Below, piece after piece: positions 1-7,943 of a DNA stretch of 61,578 nt. Both the position numbers and the translations under genes were made by a program. The notes below the pieces were generated by a model. That model worked only from the letters and a program-made list of their open reading frames with translations, ran no database searches and was not told the origin of the DNA. Source of the DNA: Lentibacillus juripiscarius JCM 12147 (lineage in GTDB: Bacteria; Bacillota; Bacilli; Bacillales_D; Amphibacillaceae). Each line of letters starts with the position of its first letter. The stretch's first letter is position 1. The stretch lies in the NCBI GenBank assembly GCA_001311805.1, contig BBCA01000014.1, positions 1 to 61,578 of the forward strand. The letters run 5' to 3'.

Positions 1-60
1 ATAAACTATACTTTCTGACGTACAAAATCGGTACCCCACGTGAGAAGGTACCGACTGGTA

Positions 61-140
61 CGCGGGGACAGGTTCCTTGTCCCCGCGTGAGCGCATTGAT
101 TTACATTTTTGGTGGGACGATGGACCTGTCCCCATGTCCC
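61..140. repeat. GGGACA palindromic intergenic repeat, copy 1
   Basis: Positions 61-70 (CGCGGGGACA) pair perfectly with 78-87 (TGTCCCCGCG) around a 7-base loop. A second, looser block at 112-140 again carries GGGAC, CCTGTCCCC and TGTCCC. The same theme recurs near 1247, 4469, 6039 and 48725, always between genes, so it is a dispersed family. There is no adjacent T-run, so it is not a simple terminator. Confidence 0.6.
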
Positions 141-142
141 GG

Positions 143-1190
143 TTATTTCCATGTGTCCTCTAATACACGCACCCAATTCCCATGGGTGATTTTCTGCAGT
201 TCATCATTGTGGAATCCGTGTGCTTTTAGGCGGTCGAGCAGTTTCGGCAGGCCGGTTACGTCTTTCAGGGAGTCGGGGACGGTTGTGCCGTCAAAATCGG
301 AGCCCAACACCACGTGATCGACACCGAATTTCTCGGCTATGTATGCCACGTGCCGGACAATTTCATCCAGTGATATGTCTGTTCCAAGGCCGCCGTCTTC
401 CCGCAGCATATTGACAGCGTAATTGATGCCAGCAACCCCGTTCGATTCGGCGATGGCCGCAAGCTGTATATCGGTTAGATTCCGGGCAATCGGACTCAGC
501 GCATGGGCGTTCGAGTGGGTGGCAACAAGTGGAGCATCCGTGATGTTTGCGACGTCCCAGAAACCTTTTTCATTCAGATGGGTGGTGTCTATCATGATGC
601 CGAGCTGATTGCACTCCCGGACAAGCCTCTTGCCGGCTTCGGTCAATCCTGCTCCTGTATCTGGTGTTGATGGATAACGGAACGGCACACCTTCCCCAAA
701 GACATTTGGTCGGCTCCAGACGATCCCGAGTGAGCGAAGGCCTGCCTGATATAGCACATGAAGTGCATCCAGGTCGGGATCAATGGCCTCCGCACCTTCG
801 ATATGAAAAATCGCAGCCATGATGCCTTTATCCAGGCAACGGGTCAATTCATCAGCGGTTCTTACCACTTTCAGCCTTCCAGTCGATGCAGCCTCCAGCC
901 GGAACAGTCTGGAAGCGAGTGCATTGGTGAATGCCAGTGCTTCATCCTGTTGGATAGGCGGGGGAAGCGGTACGTCATAGCCGCTATCTGTCATATAATC
1001 TTCCGGTTTCACTTCATAATTCTTGTTTGGGGTGTAAACGGCAAAATCCTCCACCGAACCCACTCATTTCAGCACGAGGCAAGTCAATGTGGCCTTCTGA
1101 GCTTTCTGTGAAAAATGACGGTGCATTATCAGACATGTGCAGCCTGAGCAATGTATCGTTGTGCCCATCGAATATCGGGAATTGTGTCAT
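143..1190 (-). CDS. Membrane dipeptidase family (peptidase M19), frameshifted
   Basis: Zinc-dependent dipeptidase of the renal-dipeptidase family, predicted to cleave dipeptides. The long frame covers residues from about 50 onward. The true N-terminus lies in another frame and starts at ATG 1190 behind AAAGGGG; it carries the metal-binding motif DGHND. The frames join at an A4 run (1043-1046), where one base more or less restores a protein of about 348 residues, normal for the family. Other ligands visible are the Glu of HIEGAEA and the His residues of ATHSNAHAL, and the conserved GSDFDG motif lies near the end. It is probably intact in the organism. The substrate is not known; bacterial M19 enzymes act on diverse L- or D-dipeptides. 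Confidence 0.9.
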
Positions 1191-1246
1191 AAAATGGTCG
1201 CCCCTTTGTACAATTTTTATACTGGTATCATATCACATCTGTAACC

Positions 1247-1278
1247 GGGACGCGGGGGCGGGTTCTCTGTCCCGAGAC
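1247..1278. repeat. GGGACA palindromic repeat, copy 2
   Basis: GGGACGCGGG...TCTGTCCCGAG matches the copy at 61-140 in spacing and core. It lies between the divergent dipeptidase and flavin reductase genes. Confidence 0.45.
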
Positions 1279-1365
1279 CAGCCGGGATCACCCTGGTGTT
1301 TACAGGGCAGCAAAAAGGGAAATAGTCATGGTAGTGAAAACTTTTTTGAAAAGGAGATGAAAGTG

Positions 1366-2079
1366 ATGTCTGACATAATAAAATTGCGCCGGAAAGAAAT
1401 AATTGCTAACGACACGATGGCGTTTTACTGGGAGATGCCGGATGGATTCGAATTTAAAGCTGGGCAGTTCGGCGATTTTACATTGATTAACCCGAGTGAG
1501 ACCGATGAAAAAGGCGACACAAGAGCTTTTTCCTTTGTTCAAGCTCCGTCTGAAAACGAGCTTGTCACGGCCACTCGTATGCGGGATTCGGCTTATAAGC
1601 GTGAACTGGAAAAACTTTCGGAAGGTGCAGAGGTGAAATTTGACGGACCGCATGGGAATTTCAAACTTCATAAAACAGAGTCAACTCCCGCCGTATTTAT
1701 TATCGGGGGTATTGGCGTAACACCGATCAGAAGTATGATTGCGGAGGCAACACTCCAGCAAACGTCACATGACATGACGTTGCTTTTTTCCAACAGTACA
1801 CCGGAAGATGCGCCATTCATGTCGGATTTTAGAGAATTTGAGAAGAAAAATCCTCATTTCACGTTTGTTCCCGTCATGACGCAAACGGATTCGGGTGAAT
1901 GGAATGGAGAAAGTGGCCACATCGATGAAGACATGCTGAAGCGTCATGTATCTGATGTGAGTGAACCGATTTATTATCTTTCTGGGCCCGCCGGCATGGT
2001 TACGGTGATGTATGATATGCTCGTTGAAGCGGGTGTAAATGAAGATAATATTCGGGCGGAAGAGTTCACAGGCTATTAA
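1366..2079 (+). CDS. Ferredoxin/flavodoxin-NADP reductase-like flavoprotein
   Basis: A 237-residue FAD- and NAD(P)H-binding oxidoreductase that should pass electrons between NAD(P)H and a small carrier. The FAD motif RAFSF is near residue 50, and the nucleotide-binding GGIGVTPIR lies near residue 115. A C-terminal SGPAGMV motif completes the FNR fold. No 2Fe-2S domain follows, so it is a stand-alone reductase. ATG 1366 is chosen because AAGGAG lies 9 bases upstream; ATG 1357 touches that site. A hairpin terminator follows at 2103. The flavodoxin at 3304 is a plausible partner, but the two genes are not in one operon. Confidence 0.85.
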   Translation: MSDIIKLRRKEIIANDTMAFYWEMPDGFEFKAGQFGDFTLINPSETDEKGDTRAFSFVQAPSENELVTATRMRDSAYKRELEKLSEGAEVKFDGPHGNFKLHKTESTPAVFIIGGIGVTPIRSMIAEATLQQTSHDMTLLFSNSTPEDAPFMSDFREFEKKNPHFTFVPVMTQTDSGEWNGESGHIDEDMLKRHVSDVSEPIYYLSGPAGMVTVMYDMLVEAGVNEDNIRAEEFTGY

Positions 2080-2102
2080 TGAGAGACTGTCATAAAAGAT
2101 GG

Positions 2103-2138
2103 AACTATCATGGTGTATAGCACTGTGATAGTTTTGTT
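2103..2138 (+). terminator. Rho-independent terminator after the flavin reductase
   Basis: AACTATCATGGTG pairs with CACTGTGATAGTT with a few G-U pairs, followed by TTTTGTTT, 24 bases after the stop codon. Confidence 0.7.
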
Positions 2139-2212
2139 TATGGGGTTGTTCTGGTAAAAATGACACTTGGAATCTCTTTGTTGACTTGCTTTTCCATTGC
2201 ATAGGCATTTTG
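2139..2212. repeat. Dispersed repeat containing GGTAAAAATGACAC, copy 1
   Basis: GGTTGTTCTGGTAAAAATGACAC followed by a TTGTTGACTTGCTTTTCC-like tail resembles the stretch at 48798-48862. The core GGTAAAAATGACAC is identical in both. Both lie between genes. The function is unknown. Confidence 0.4.
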
Positions 2213-2340
2213 GATAGCTGGAGTTCACAGGTGCTAAACCAACGTTCTTAACATTTATCTTACAAACATGCATAACTCGTTCCGTCTACTTTTTTGAAAA
2301 AATTCATGTATAATAGAGGGGCAATGGGGGAGGGACGCTT

Positions 2341-3221
2341 ATGACTAAAAAGCTTTGGTGATGGCATTTATTACCATTATTATTTGGGGATCCACATTTG
2401 CTGCTATTCGTGCGAGCCTTCATGGTGGCTACAGTTCAGGTCATTTGGTGCTGATCAGGTTTCTAATTGCCTCAGGCTGCTTTCTGCTGTATGCATTGTG
2501 GCCTGGGACGACATTCCGATTGCCAGCCAAAACGACCTGCTGAAAGTGCTGGTTCTTGGCTGGATTGGCATCACGATTTACCATACCGGCATCACGTTGG
2601 TGAGCAGACGGTAGCGGCCGGGACTGCAGCGATGATTGTTGCTTCAGCCCCTATCTTTACGGCAATTATCGCCATTTTGCCTTAAAGGAATACCCAAGCT
2701 TTTTGGCTGGATTGGACTTGGTATCGGTTTTATCGGTATTTTTTGATTACACTGGGTTCGGCGGATGCGGATTTTGCGATATCGGGCGGTGCGTTGCTGA
2801 TTGTGATTGCGGCAATTGCGACGTCGATTTTCTTTGTATTTCAAAAACCACTTTTAACCAAGTACAGGCCGGTTGAATTGACGGCTTACTTTACGTGGTC
2901 AGGGACGCTGCCCTTATTGGTTTTTCGCCCGGATTATTCGAGACGATACAGGGGGCAACAGTGGAAGCGCACTTGGCAGCGGTATATGTCGGTATTTTTC
3001 CCGCAGCGATTGCGTACGTGACATGGGCGATTGCACTTTCTTCCGGTAAAGCTGGCGCGGTGACAAGCATCATGTACATTGAACCGGTATTTGCTATTTT
3101 CGTTGCCTGGGTCTGGTTGCAGGAATTGCCCAGCCTGTTGTCTGTTATTGGCGGTTTAATTGCGATATCGAGTGTTATTCTTGTTAATATGTTTGAACGG
3201 GGGCGGCGAAGGGCTGGTTAG
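2341..3221 (+). CDS. EamA/DMT-family transporter, several frameshifts
   Basis: Drug/metabolite transporter superfamily exporter with about ten membrane segments in two EamA repeats. The start is ATG 2341. Reading must jump frame at about 2347 (A-run), 2530, 2605, 2676, 2702, 2740 and 2922 (T-runs). Each jump is one base and restores a continuous hydrophobic protein of about 293 residues, the usual EamA length. The first repeat contains IIWGSTF, typical of the family. The second ends with YIEPVFAIF and a charged tail. So many single-base slips in homopolymers point to sequencing error over decay. A terminator follows at 3255. The substrate cannot be told. Confidence 0.8.
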
Positions 3222-3254
3222 AAGAGTTGCATAGCGGGAATTTAGTTATAATTC

Positions 3255-3290
3255 AACGCGAATCCGGCTTTTTCGGCGGATTCGCGTTTT
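3255..3290 (+). terminator. Rho-independent terminator after the EamA transporter
   Basis: Perfect 11-bp stem AACGCGAATCC / GGATTCGCGTT with a 12-base loop, ending in TTTT. It may also stop the convergent flavodoxin transcript. Confidence 0.8.
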
Positions 3291-3303
3291 AAACAATGAC
3301 GAT

Positions 3304-3753
3304 TTATTTCGCCAGCTCCTGCAAAAATCCTTCTGCAAATTGCTCGCAATGTTCAATGTCCTGGTCATCAGGCTCCAGTTCAACTTTCAGCTTTTCTTTA
3401 TAGACAGCGCTATTTCGCTCTTCGGCCTTTGTTGCCAGGGTGTCAAGGGCCGGTCCGTATATGTCATAATAGGAATCACAAGATCCGAATGTCCCGACCA
3501 GTTTGCCGGATAGGTCCACATCGTCCATGTCCTGATAGAAATCTTCCACTTCAAATGGAATGTCATCGTCCCATGAGTAGGAACCGAGCAGTATACCATC
3601 ATAATTGACTAGTTCCTTGGCAGGGATCGGCTCGAAATCAAATGATTTGAAATCGACATCATGATCCTTTGCTTTTATATAATCGGTAATGGTCTCAGCC
3701 ATAACTTCTGTGCTGCCTGTCAGGCTTGCATATAGTACGAGAACTTTTGCCAT
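3304..3753 (-). CDS. Flavodoxin
   Basis: A 149-residue short-chain flavodoxin, a soluble FMN electron carrier that can replace ferredoxin when iron is scarce. The phosphate-binding loop SLTGSTE sits at residues 10-16. The acidic middle (YSWDDDIPFE, DMDDVD) and the GSCDSYYD loop match the two FMN-ring-binding loops. The gene is intact. AAGGAGCT precedes the start. A Fur-like box lies upstream at 3805, fitting induction under iron limitation. The FNR-like protein at 1366 could reduce it. Confidence 0.93.
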   Translation of the reverse strand: MAKVLVLYASLTGSTEVMAETITDYIKAKDHDVDFKSFDFEPIPAKELVNYDGILLGSYSWDDDIPFEVEDFYQDMDDVDLSGKLVGTFGSCDSYYDIYGPALDTLATKAEERNSAVYKEKLKVELEPDDQDIEHCEQFAEGFLQELAK

Positions 3754-3804
3754 GGGCTCTTCAGCTCCTTTTTGTTCATTCCTTATATATAGTTTACAAC
3801 CTAA

Positions 3805-3819
3805 TGAGAATGAATTTCA
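3805..3819. promoter_or_regulatory. Possible Fur box in the flavodoxin promoter
   Basis: TGAGAATGAATTTCA fits the 7-1-7 Fur consensus TGATAATNATTATCA at 11 of 14 arm positions. On the minus strand it lies between a TTGAAA -35-like and a TAAACT -10-like element upstream of the flavodoxin start. Iron control of flavodoxin is common, so the context agrees. The match alone is not decisive. Confidence 0.45.
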
Positions 3820-3987
3820 ATTATTAGCTTGGCCATTCACAAATAGCTACAAAAATCGACAGATGCGTGACAGATTAAGACGGGTCATGGGGGTTATCTT
3901 TTTATTTCCCGGGCAATGTTTTGTCGTTTTTCTGGAAAGGTTTACGATGAAACAGAAAGAAAATTTCTATACACGGGAGTGATCAGA

Positions 3988-4445
3988 ATGGAAGCTCGGC
4001 TTGATTATTATTCAATAGCACCAGAAGCGGCAAAGATTATGGTGGAATTTGAGAAGTATATTCAATCGACCAATCTGGACACAATGCTTCTCGAATTAGT
4101 GAAAACAAGGGCTTCACAAATCAATGGGTGCGCATTTTGCTTGGACATGCATACGAAAGACGCGCGGGCAAATGGTGAAACAGAACAGCGGTTGTATTGC
4201 CTCAATGCATGGCGGGAAACCGACTTTTACACCGAAAAGAACGCGCCGCTTTAGCTTTGACAGAAGCGATTACCGAAATAGCAAACCATCACATTTCCGA
4301 TGAACTATATAATGAGGTGCGGGAACAATTCAATGAAAAGGATTTTGTTGACTTGGTCTACGCAATCAACACCATAAACAGCTGGAATCGCCTGGCAATT
4401 ACAACAAGGGCAGTCCCGGGACGATACAAGCCAAAAAGCAAGTAA
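3988..4445 (+). CDS. Carboxymuconolactone decarboxylase/AhpD-like protein, frameshifted
   Basis: AhpD-like alkylhydroperoxidase-core protein of about 152 residues. The redox signature is GCAFCLDMH near residue 46 (CxxC plus His), as in peroxidase-type members and not in true decarboxylases. The start ATG 3988 follows GGGAGTGATC. A one-base loss in the A4 run at 4235-4238 splits it; adding an A joins it to the second frame (RAALALTEA). The rest of the fold, including NTINSWNR, is in the second part. It probably reduces peroxides or acts as a thiol-disulfide enzyme; the partner is unknown. Confidence 0.88.
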
Positions 4446-4468
4446 GAACAAAAAATCCTCGCTGATTC

Positions 4469-4532
4469 GGGACGTGGGGACAGGCTTCTTGTCCCAGTCA
4501 GTCTGGGACAGTGAACCTGTCCGCATGTCGCT
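4469..4532. repeat. GGGACA palindromic repeat, copy 3
   Basis: GGGACGTGGGGACAGGCTTCTTGTCCC is followed by a second unit with TCTGGGACAG and CCTGTCC. It is the same arrangement as copy 1, two blocks in tandem. Confidence 0.55.
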
Positions 4533-4683
4533 TGTCAAGGGAATGGTAGAATGTACGCAGAAGTTCGTTATCTATTGTGCCATTGGTAACTTCATAGAAT
4601 GTATGGCTGACCATAATTTTGTCACCGAACGATACAATGAAATCTGTTTGATCACTGGATGCATAAATCATAATGGCAGTCAT
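4498..4683 (-). CDS. Small hypothetical protein (doubtful)
   Basis: A 61-codon frame whose first 48 residues read like a compact soluble protein (SFGDKIMVSHTFYEV), while the last dozen come from the GGGACA repeat. A real gene's end may have been overrun by the repeat. No clear ribosome binding site is seen; GGAAAC is the best candidate. It lies just downstream of the carboxypeptidase terminator. No family is recognised. Confidence 0.3.
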   Translation of the reverse strand: MTAIMIYASSDQTDFIVSFGDKIMVSHTFYEVTNGTIDNELLRTFYHSLDKRHADRFTVPD

Positions 4684-4694
4684 TGTTTCCGGGA

Positions 4695-4733
4695 CAAAAA
4701 ACCCTCTTCACAACGGGTGGTCGTGAAGAGGGT
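4695..4733 (-). terminator. Terminator of the M14 carboxypeptidase gene
   Basis: On the minus strand the 11-bp stem ACCCTCTTCAC / GTGAAGAGGGT is followed by a run of T, 14 bases past the carboxypeptidase stop. Confidence 0.8.
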
Positions 4734-4746
4734 CTGTTTGTATTGC

Positions 4747-5942
4747 TTATCGTTCGGTCAATGGGATGTCGTCATAGTTATCCGGATTTATTTCGTCCAC
4801 TTCATCATTAGCAAGGCTGTTCAGGATCCCATAGACGCCTGTTTGTACGGCCTTTACCAGCTGGCCTTTTTTCTTCTGTCCAAAACTTTGTGTCTGCCCG
4901 GTCACTTCAAATAAAACTGTTCCACTGCCGTTAAGGGCGAACGAACCGAGCGCTGTACCCGGCAAATCCAAATTTTGCTGGTAAAGGGAAATGTTATTGT
5001 ACGGTGAATTTCCAATGCTCTGAAGTGCCTCATATGCCGCGACACTTAGCTGTTTGGAAAATTCCTCGTTATAGCTGTCAGCGTATTTGCTGTATTTTCT
5101 CCTGCCTCACTGTCTGGATGTGGGACAAACACACCCGATAAGGATAATGTCACTTCATCGTTGGTACCCTCAATCATATATTGTCCTTGATGGTGGAGAT
5201 CGATGAATGTGTTCACTTCGCCAAATTCATCTTGCAATCCTTTATACACATCGCGAACGGTTTGCGCTTCTGGTGTAATATACCATCCAGGTTCTGCAGA
5301 TGATCCTGGGAGATCCTCCGGCTGCGGAGTGTAGTCGAGGTTCGGGTTAAAATCCCTGTTCATATCAAAACCTGGGTTAGATGCATAATCCCAATACTCG
5401 TTCGTGTACGTATAGTAATTCCATGATGGAGATGCGTCTTCCAGCTGCGGAAAATCATCCACGACCTCGCTCCATGACATATCAGTTCCGCGACGGTTTA
5501 ATTCAGTGGCGTCCGGGTTAATCATCGGCATCGCGACAATCGTCAGTTCTTCCCGAAGCTTCCGAAACTCAGGCGAATTGTTGGAACCAATCTGTTTGAG
5601 CATTTTTTAATAATGCGGCTGTACCCGTTTTTCATTCCCATGAATCTCACTTTGAATGAGAACTACTTTGTCACCGGTACCCACTCTAGCTGTATAAATC
5701 TCCCGTCCCTGATTGGAGTGTCCGGCTACATTGACGTCAACTTTACCGTTGCTGGAACGCTCCATTTGCTGCAGTTTCTTACTAAGCTCCTTATGATCAA
5801 TAAACCCGGAGATGGAATAGTGCTGCTCGCTTGGTGTTCCGGGTGCGTAATTCCCGTTACCGGGTGCAGCTGCTGCAGGTGTAAGGATGCTGGCACTCAG
5901 CAAAACAGAACCAAAGACAGCTGCCACTTTCTTTTTCCTCAT
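4747..5942 (-). CDS. Secreted M14-family zinc carboxypeptidase, frameshifted
   Basis: Exported metallocarboxypeptidase of nearly 400 residues. It starts with a signal peptide (MRKKK, hydrophobic stretch, cleavage near AAAAPG). The zinc motif HGNEK (HxxE) is near residue 100, the third zinc His is in DLHHQG, and the catalytic Glu is in LFEVTGQ near the end. GGAGGG lies 8 bases from ATG 5942; ATG 5945 is an equal option. The frame breaks at A-runs near 5632 and 5607 and again near 5096. Repair gives KTGTAALLKML after the zinc motif and SKYADSYNEEF later. It probably trims peptides or cell-wall peptides outside the cell. Its own terminator follows. Confidence 0.88.
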
Positions 5943-6038
5943 CATAAAATCCCTCCTCATATTGATTGCTTATATATTCTTTGTTCAGCACTGTTTCCCC
6001 TTTAAAAACAGAAAAATCAATCAAAAGTCACACTTAAC

Positions 6039-6103
6039 GGAACGCAAGAACAGGCCCATTGTCCCGAGTTGCGGGAGGAGTAAACCAGTCCCCATCTCCC
6101 ACT
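6039..6103. repeat. GGGACA palindromic repeat, copy 4 (degenerate)
   Basis: GAACAGGCCCATTGTCCCGAG followed by a second unit, AAACCAGTCCCCATCTCCC, resembles the two-block layout of copies 1 and 3. Confidence 0.35.
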
Positions 6104-6120
6104 TGCAATACGCCCTATTT

Positions 6121-6257
6121 TTGATAAATTTACAATAATAAAAATATGCTGCTTGATCTAATTGACTCTGCTGATGAAGCAGGGCATGTCCTTAGATTGA
6201 AACCAGGTATACAGACGGGAGTGCTATGCATAATCCTGTCTATATAGCTGGTTTTTT
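6121..6257 (+). ncRNA. Possible small RNA or attenuated leader upstream of the aminotransferase
   Basis: TTGATA (6121-6126) and TATGCT (6145-6150), spaced 18, could start a transcript near 6157. It would end at a hairpin in which AACCAG...ACAGAC pairs with GTCT...CTGGTT, followed by seven T (about 6250-6257). An inner hairpin (ATGCTGCTT / AAGCAGGGCAT) lies at 6147-6187, partly upstream of that start point. No frame of useful length lies inside. It could be an independent RNA or the terminated leader of the gene at 6426. It matches no riboswitch class that I recognise. Confidence 0.35.
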
Positions 6258-6425
6258 TACAAATTAGGAATGTATAAAATTTCAGCTAAGATAATTACTC
6301 AGCTGCAGTGAAAATTTTAACGTCCTAAGTGTAAGTGCAACTATGGTAATCACCTGCGGCCAAAAGGCTTGGTGCTAGCCAAGTTTACTTTAGTAGCAGC
6401 CAAATGAATAAAGGGAGGGAAGGGA
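6258..6425 (+). other. Long untranslated leader of the aminotransferase gene
   Basis: This stretch after the hairpin holds several short inverted repeats (CTTGG/CCAAG at about 6368-6383) and no frame. AAGGGAGGGAAGGG at the end is the ribosome binding site of the next gene. I cannot assign the structure. Confidence 0.3.
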
Positions 6426-7769
6426 ATGGAACATTTAGCAGAACTGGATAAGAAACATTTTATTCACCCGACATCATCGATACAGCAACAGCAGGCAAAT
6501 GGACCGAAAGTAATTATGGAAAAAGGGGAAGGCATCTACTTAACGGATATAAATGGAAGCGAATACATGGATGCCATGTCCTCGCTGTGGAATGTCAACA
6601 TTGGCCATGGCCAGGATGAACTTGCTGAAGCAGCGGCGGAACAGATGAAACAGCTGGCATTCAGCTCCGCCTTTTCCACTTTCAGTCACGAACCAGCAAT
6701 CCGGCTGGCTGAAAAAATAGCATCCATTGCGCCTGACGGTTTAAACGCCGTGTTTTTCACGTCCGGCGGATCAGAATCCAATGACTCCGCTATTAAACTC
6801 ACACGGCATTACTGGCGGATTCAGGATCAGCCGGAGCGGAGGAAGATTATCGGCCTGAAACGGGCATACCATGGGGTTGCGGCTGCATCGACCAGTGCAA
6901 CAGGTATCAAGGAGTTCCAGGAAATGGCCGGAGAAATGATGACAGGTTTTGTTCATACCGAAACACCATATGAAAAAACGGCTGATGAAGCGATCCATGA
7001 TTTACGGCAAACTATTGAAACAGAAGGCCCTGACACGGTTGCAGCGGTTATGGCAGAACCGATACAAGGGGCCGGTGGTGTGCTCATTCCGCCTGACGAT
7101 TATTTGCGCCAAGTCCGCGCATTGTGTGATGAATATGGGATTTTGTTCATTGCGGATGAAGTCATCACCGGATTTGGCCGGACAGGTAAGATGTTTGGTG
7201 TGGAGAACTTTAGCATAACACCTGATTTGATGACGTTTGCTAAAGGAGTTACAAGTGGGTATTTACCACTCGGTGGTGTCATCGTTTCCGATCATGTGCA
7301 TGAAATGCTGAAGGAAAAATCAAAGGGGACACTTTTCCACGGGTTCACTTATAGCGGTCATCCGACTGCAGCTGCTGTAGGGCTGAAAAATATCGAAATT
7401 ATTGAGCGTGATGGCCTTGTAGAAAATGCCAGGGAAATGGGCGGGCAGATGCTGCGGGCATTTGAGAAAGTCCAGTCCGAACTGGACATTGTGGGAGATG
7501 TCCGCGCTAAGGGGCTGCTTGGTGCCGTTGAGCTGGTACAGGATCCGGCTACCAATAAGCGTTTCTCACCGGACCAGCAGGCAGCGCCAAAAGTGATTGA
7601 CCAATTGCATGAACGAGGGATGATTTGTCGCCCAGTATCGTTTGAGGGAACAGACATCATCTGTTTTGCACCACCACTCATTATCAATCGTGAGCAGGTC
7701 CATACGATGGTGGAAAAACTGCACGATGCCGTGTTTGCCGTGCAAAAAGAGCTGCAAGTAAAAGGTTAG
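6426..7769 (+). CDS. Class III PLP-dependent omega-aminotransferase
   Basis: An intact 447-residue aminotransferase of the omega-amino acid:pyruvate/beta-alanine group. The PLP site is visible: TSGGSESND binds phosphate near residue 115, IADEVITGFGRTG carries the Asp that holds the pyridine nitrogen, and FAKGVTSGY supplies the Schiff-base Lys near residue 280. Start ATG 6426 follows GGGAGGGAAGGG. The APC permease downstream faces the same way, about 170 bases later, suggesting uptake and transamination of one amino compound (inference). Taurine, beta-alanine or a diamine are all possible. It is distinct from the second class III enzyme at 13199. Confidence 0.85.
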   Translation: MEHLAELDKKHFIHPTSSIQQQQANGPKVIMEKGEGIYLTDINGSEYMDAMSSLWNVNIGHGQDELAEAAAEQMKQLAFSSAFSTFSHEPAIRLAEKIASIAPDGLNAVFFTSGGSESNDSAIKLTRHYWRIQDQPERRKIIGLKRAYHGVAAASTSATGIKEFQEMAGEMMTGFVHTETPYEKTADEAIHDLRQTIETEGPDTVAAVMAEPIQGAGGVLIPPDDYLRQVRALCDEYGILFIADEVITGFGRTGKMFGVENFSITPDLMTFAKGVTSGYLPLGGVIVSDHVHEMLKEKSKGTLFHGFTYSGHPTAAAVGLKNIEIIERDGLVENAREMGGQMLRAFEKVQSELDIVGDVRAKGLLGAVELVQDPATNKRFSPDQQAAPKVIDQLHERGMICRPVSFEGTDIICFAPPLIINREQVHTMVEKLHDAVFAVQKELQVKG

Positions 7770-7785
7770 ATAGAAAGATAGACTT

Positions 7786-7882
7786 AAACTCGTGCGATCC
7801 GGGCAAAAACTCGCTCGAAAATCGGGAAAGTCGTGCGACCCGGGCGAAAAGTCGCGCGAAAAACCTTAAATTCGCGCGGCAA
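7786..7882. repeat. GC-rich minisatellite (CTCGCGCGA family), short array
   Basis: About five half-units of the form AAA-[C/G]TCG[C/T]GCGA followed by ACCCGGGC or AAATCGG. The same units form a longer array at 32845-33075. It lies between the aminotransferase and permease genes and is not coding. Confidence 0.7.
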
Positions 7883-7943
7883 CCGAAAAACTTGATCACC
7901 ACAAATGTAGCAATTATCCGATTCATTCGTTAGGAGGGAGAAA

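Noticed and set aside
758..1111. Plus-strand frame opposite the dipeptidase gene
   Set aside because: Antisense shadow of the M19 gene, without ribosome site or recognisable protein features.
2341..3221. True pseudogene status of the EamA transporter and other broken genes
   Set aside because: All breaks are single bases in homopolymers, coding constraint persists after each one, and core genes are hit equally.
6258..6425. Known riboswitch (lysine, glycine, SAM, T-box, cobalamin)
   Set aside because: None of the conserved cores I know for these classes is visible.
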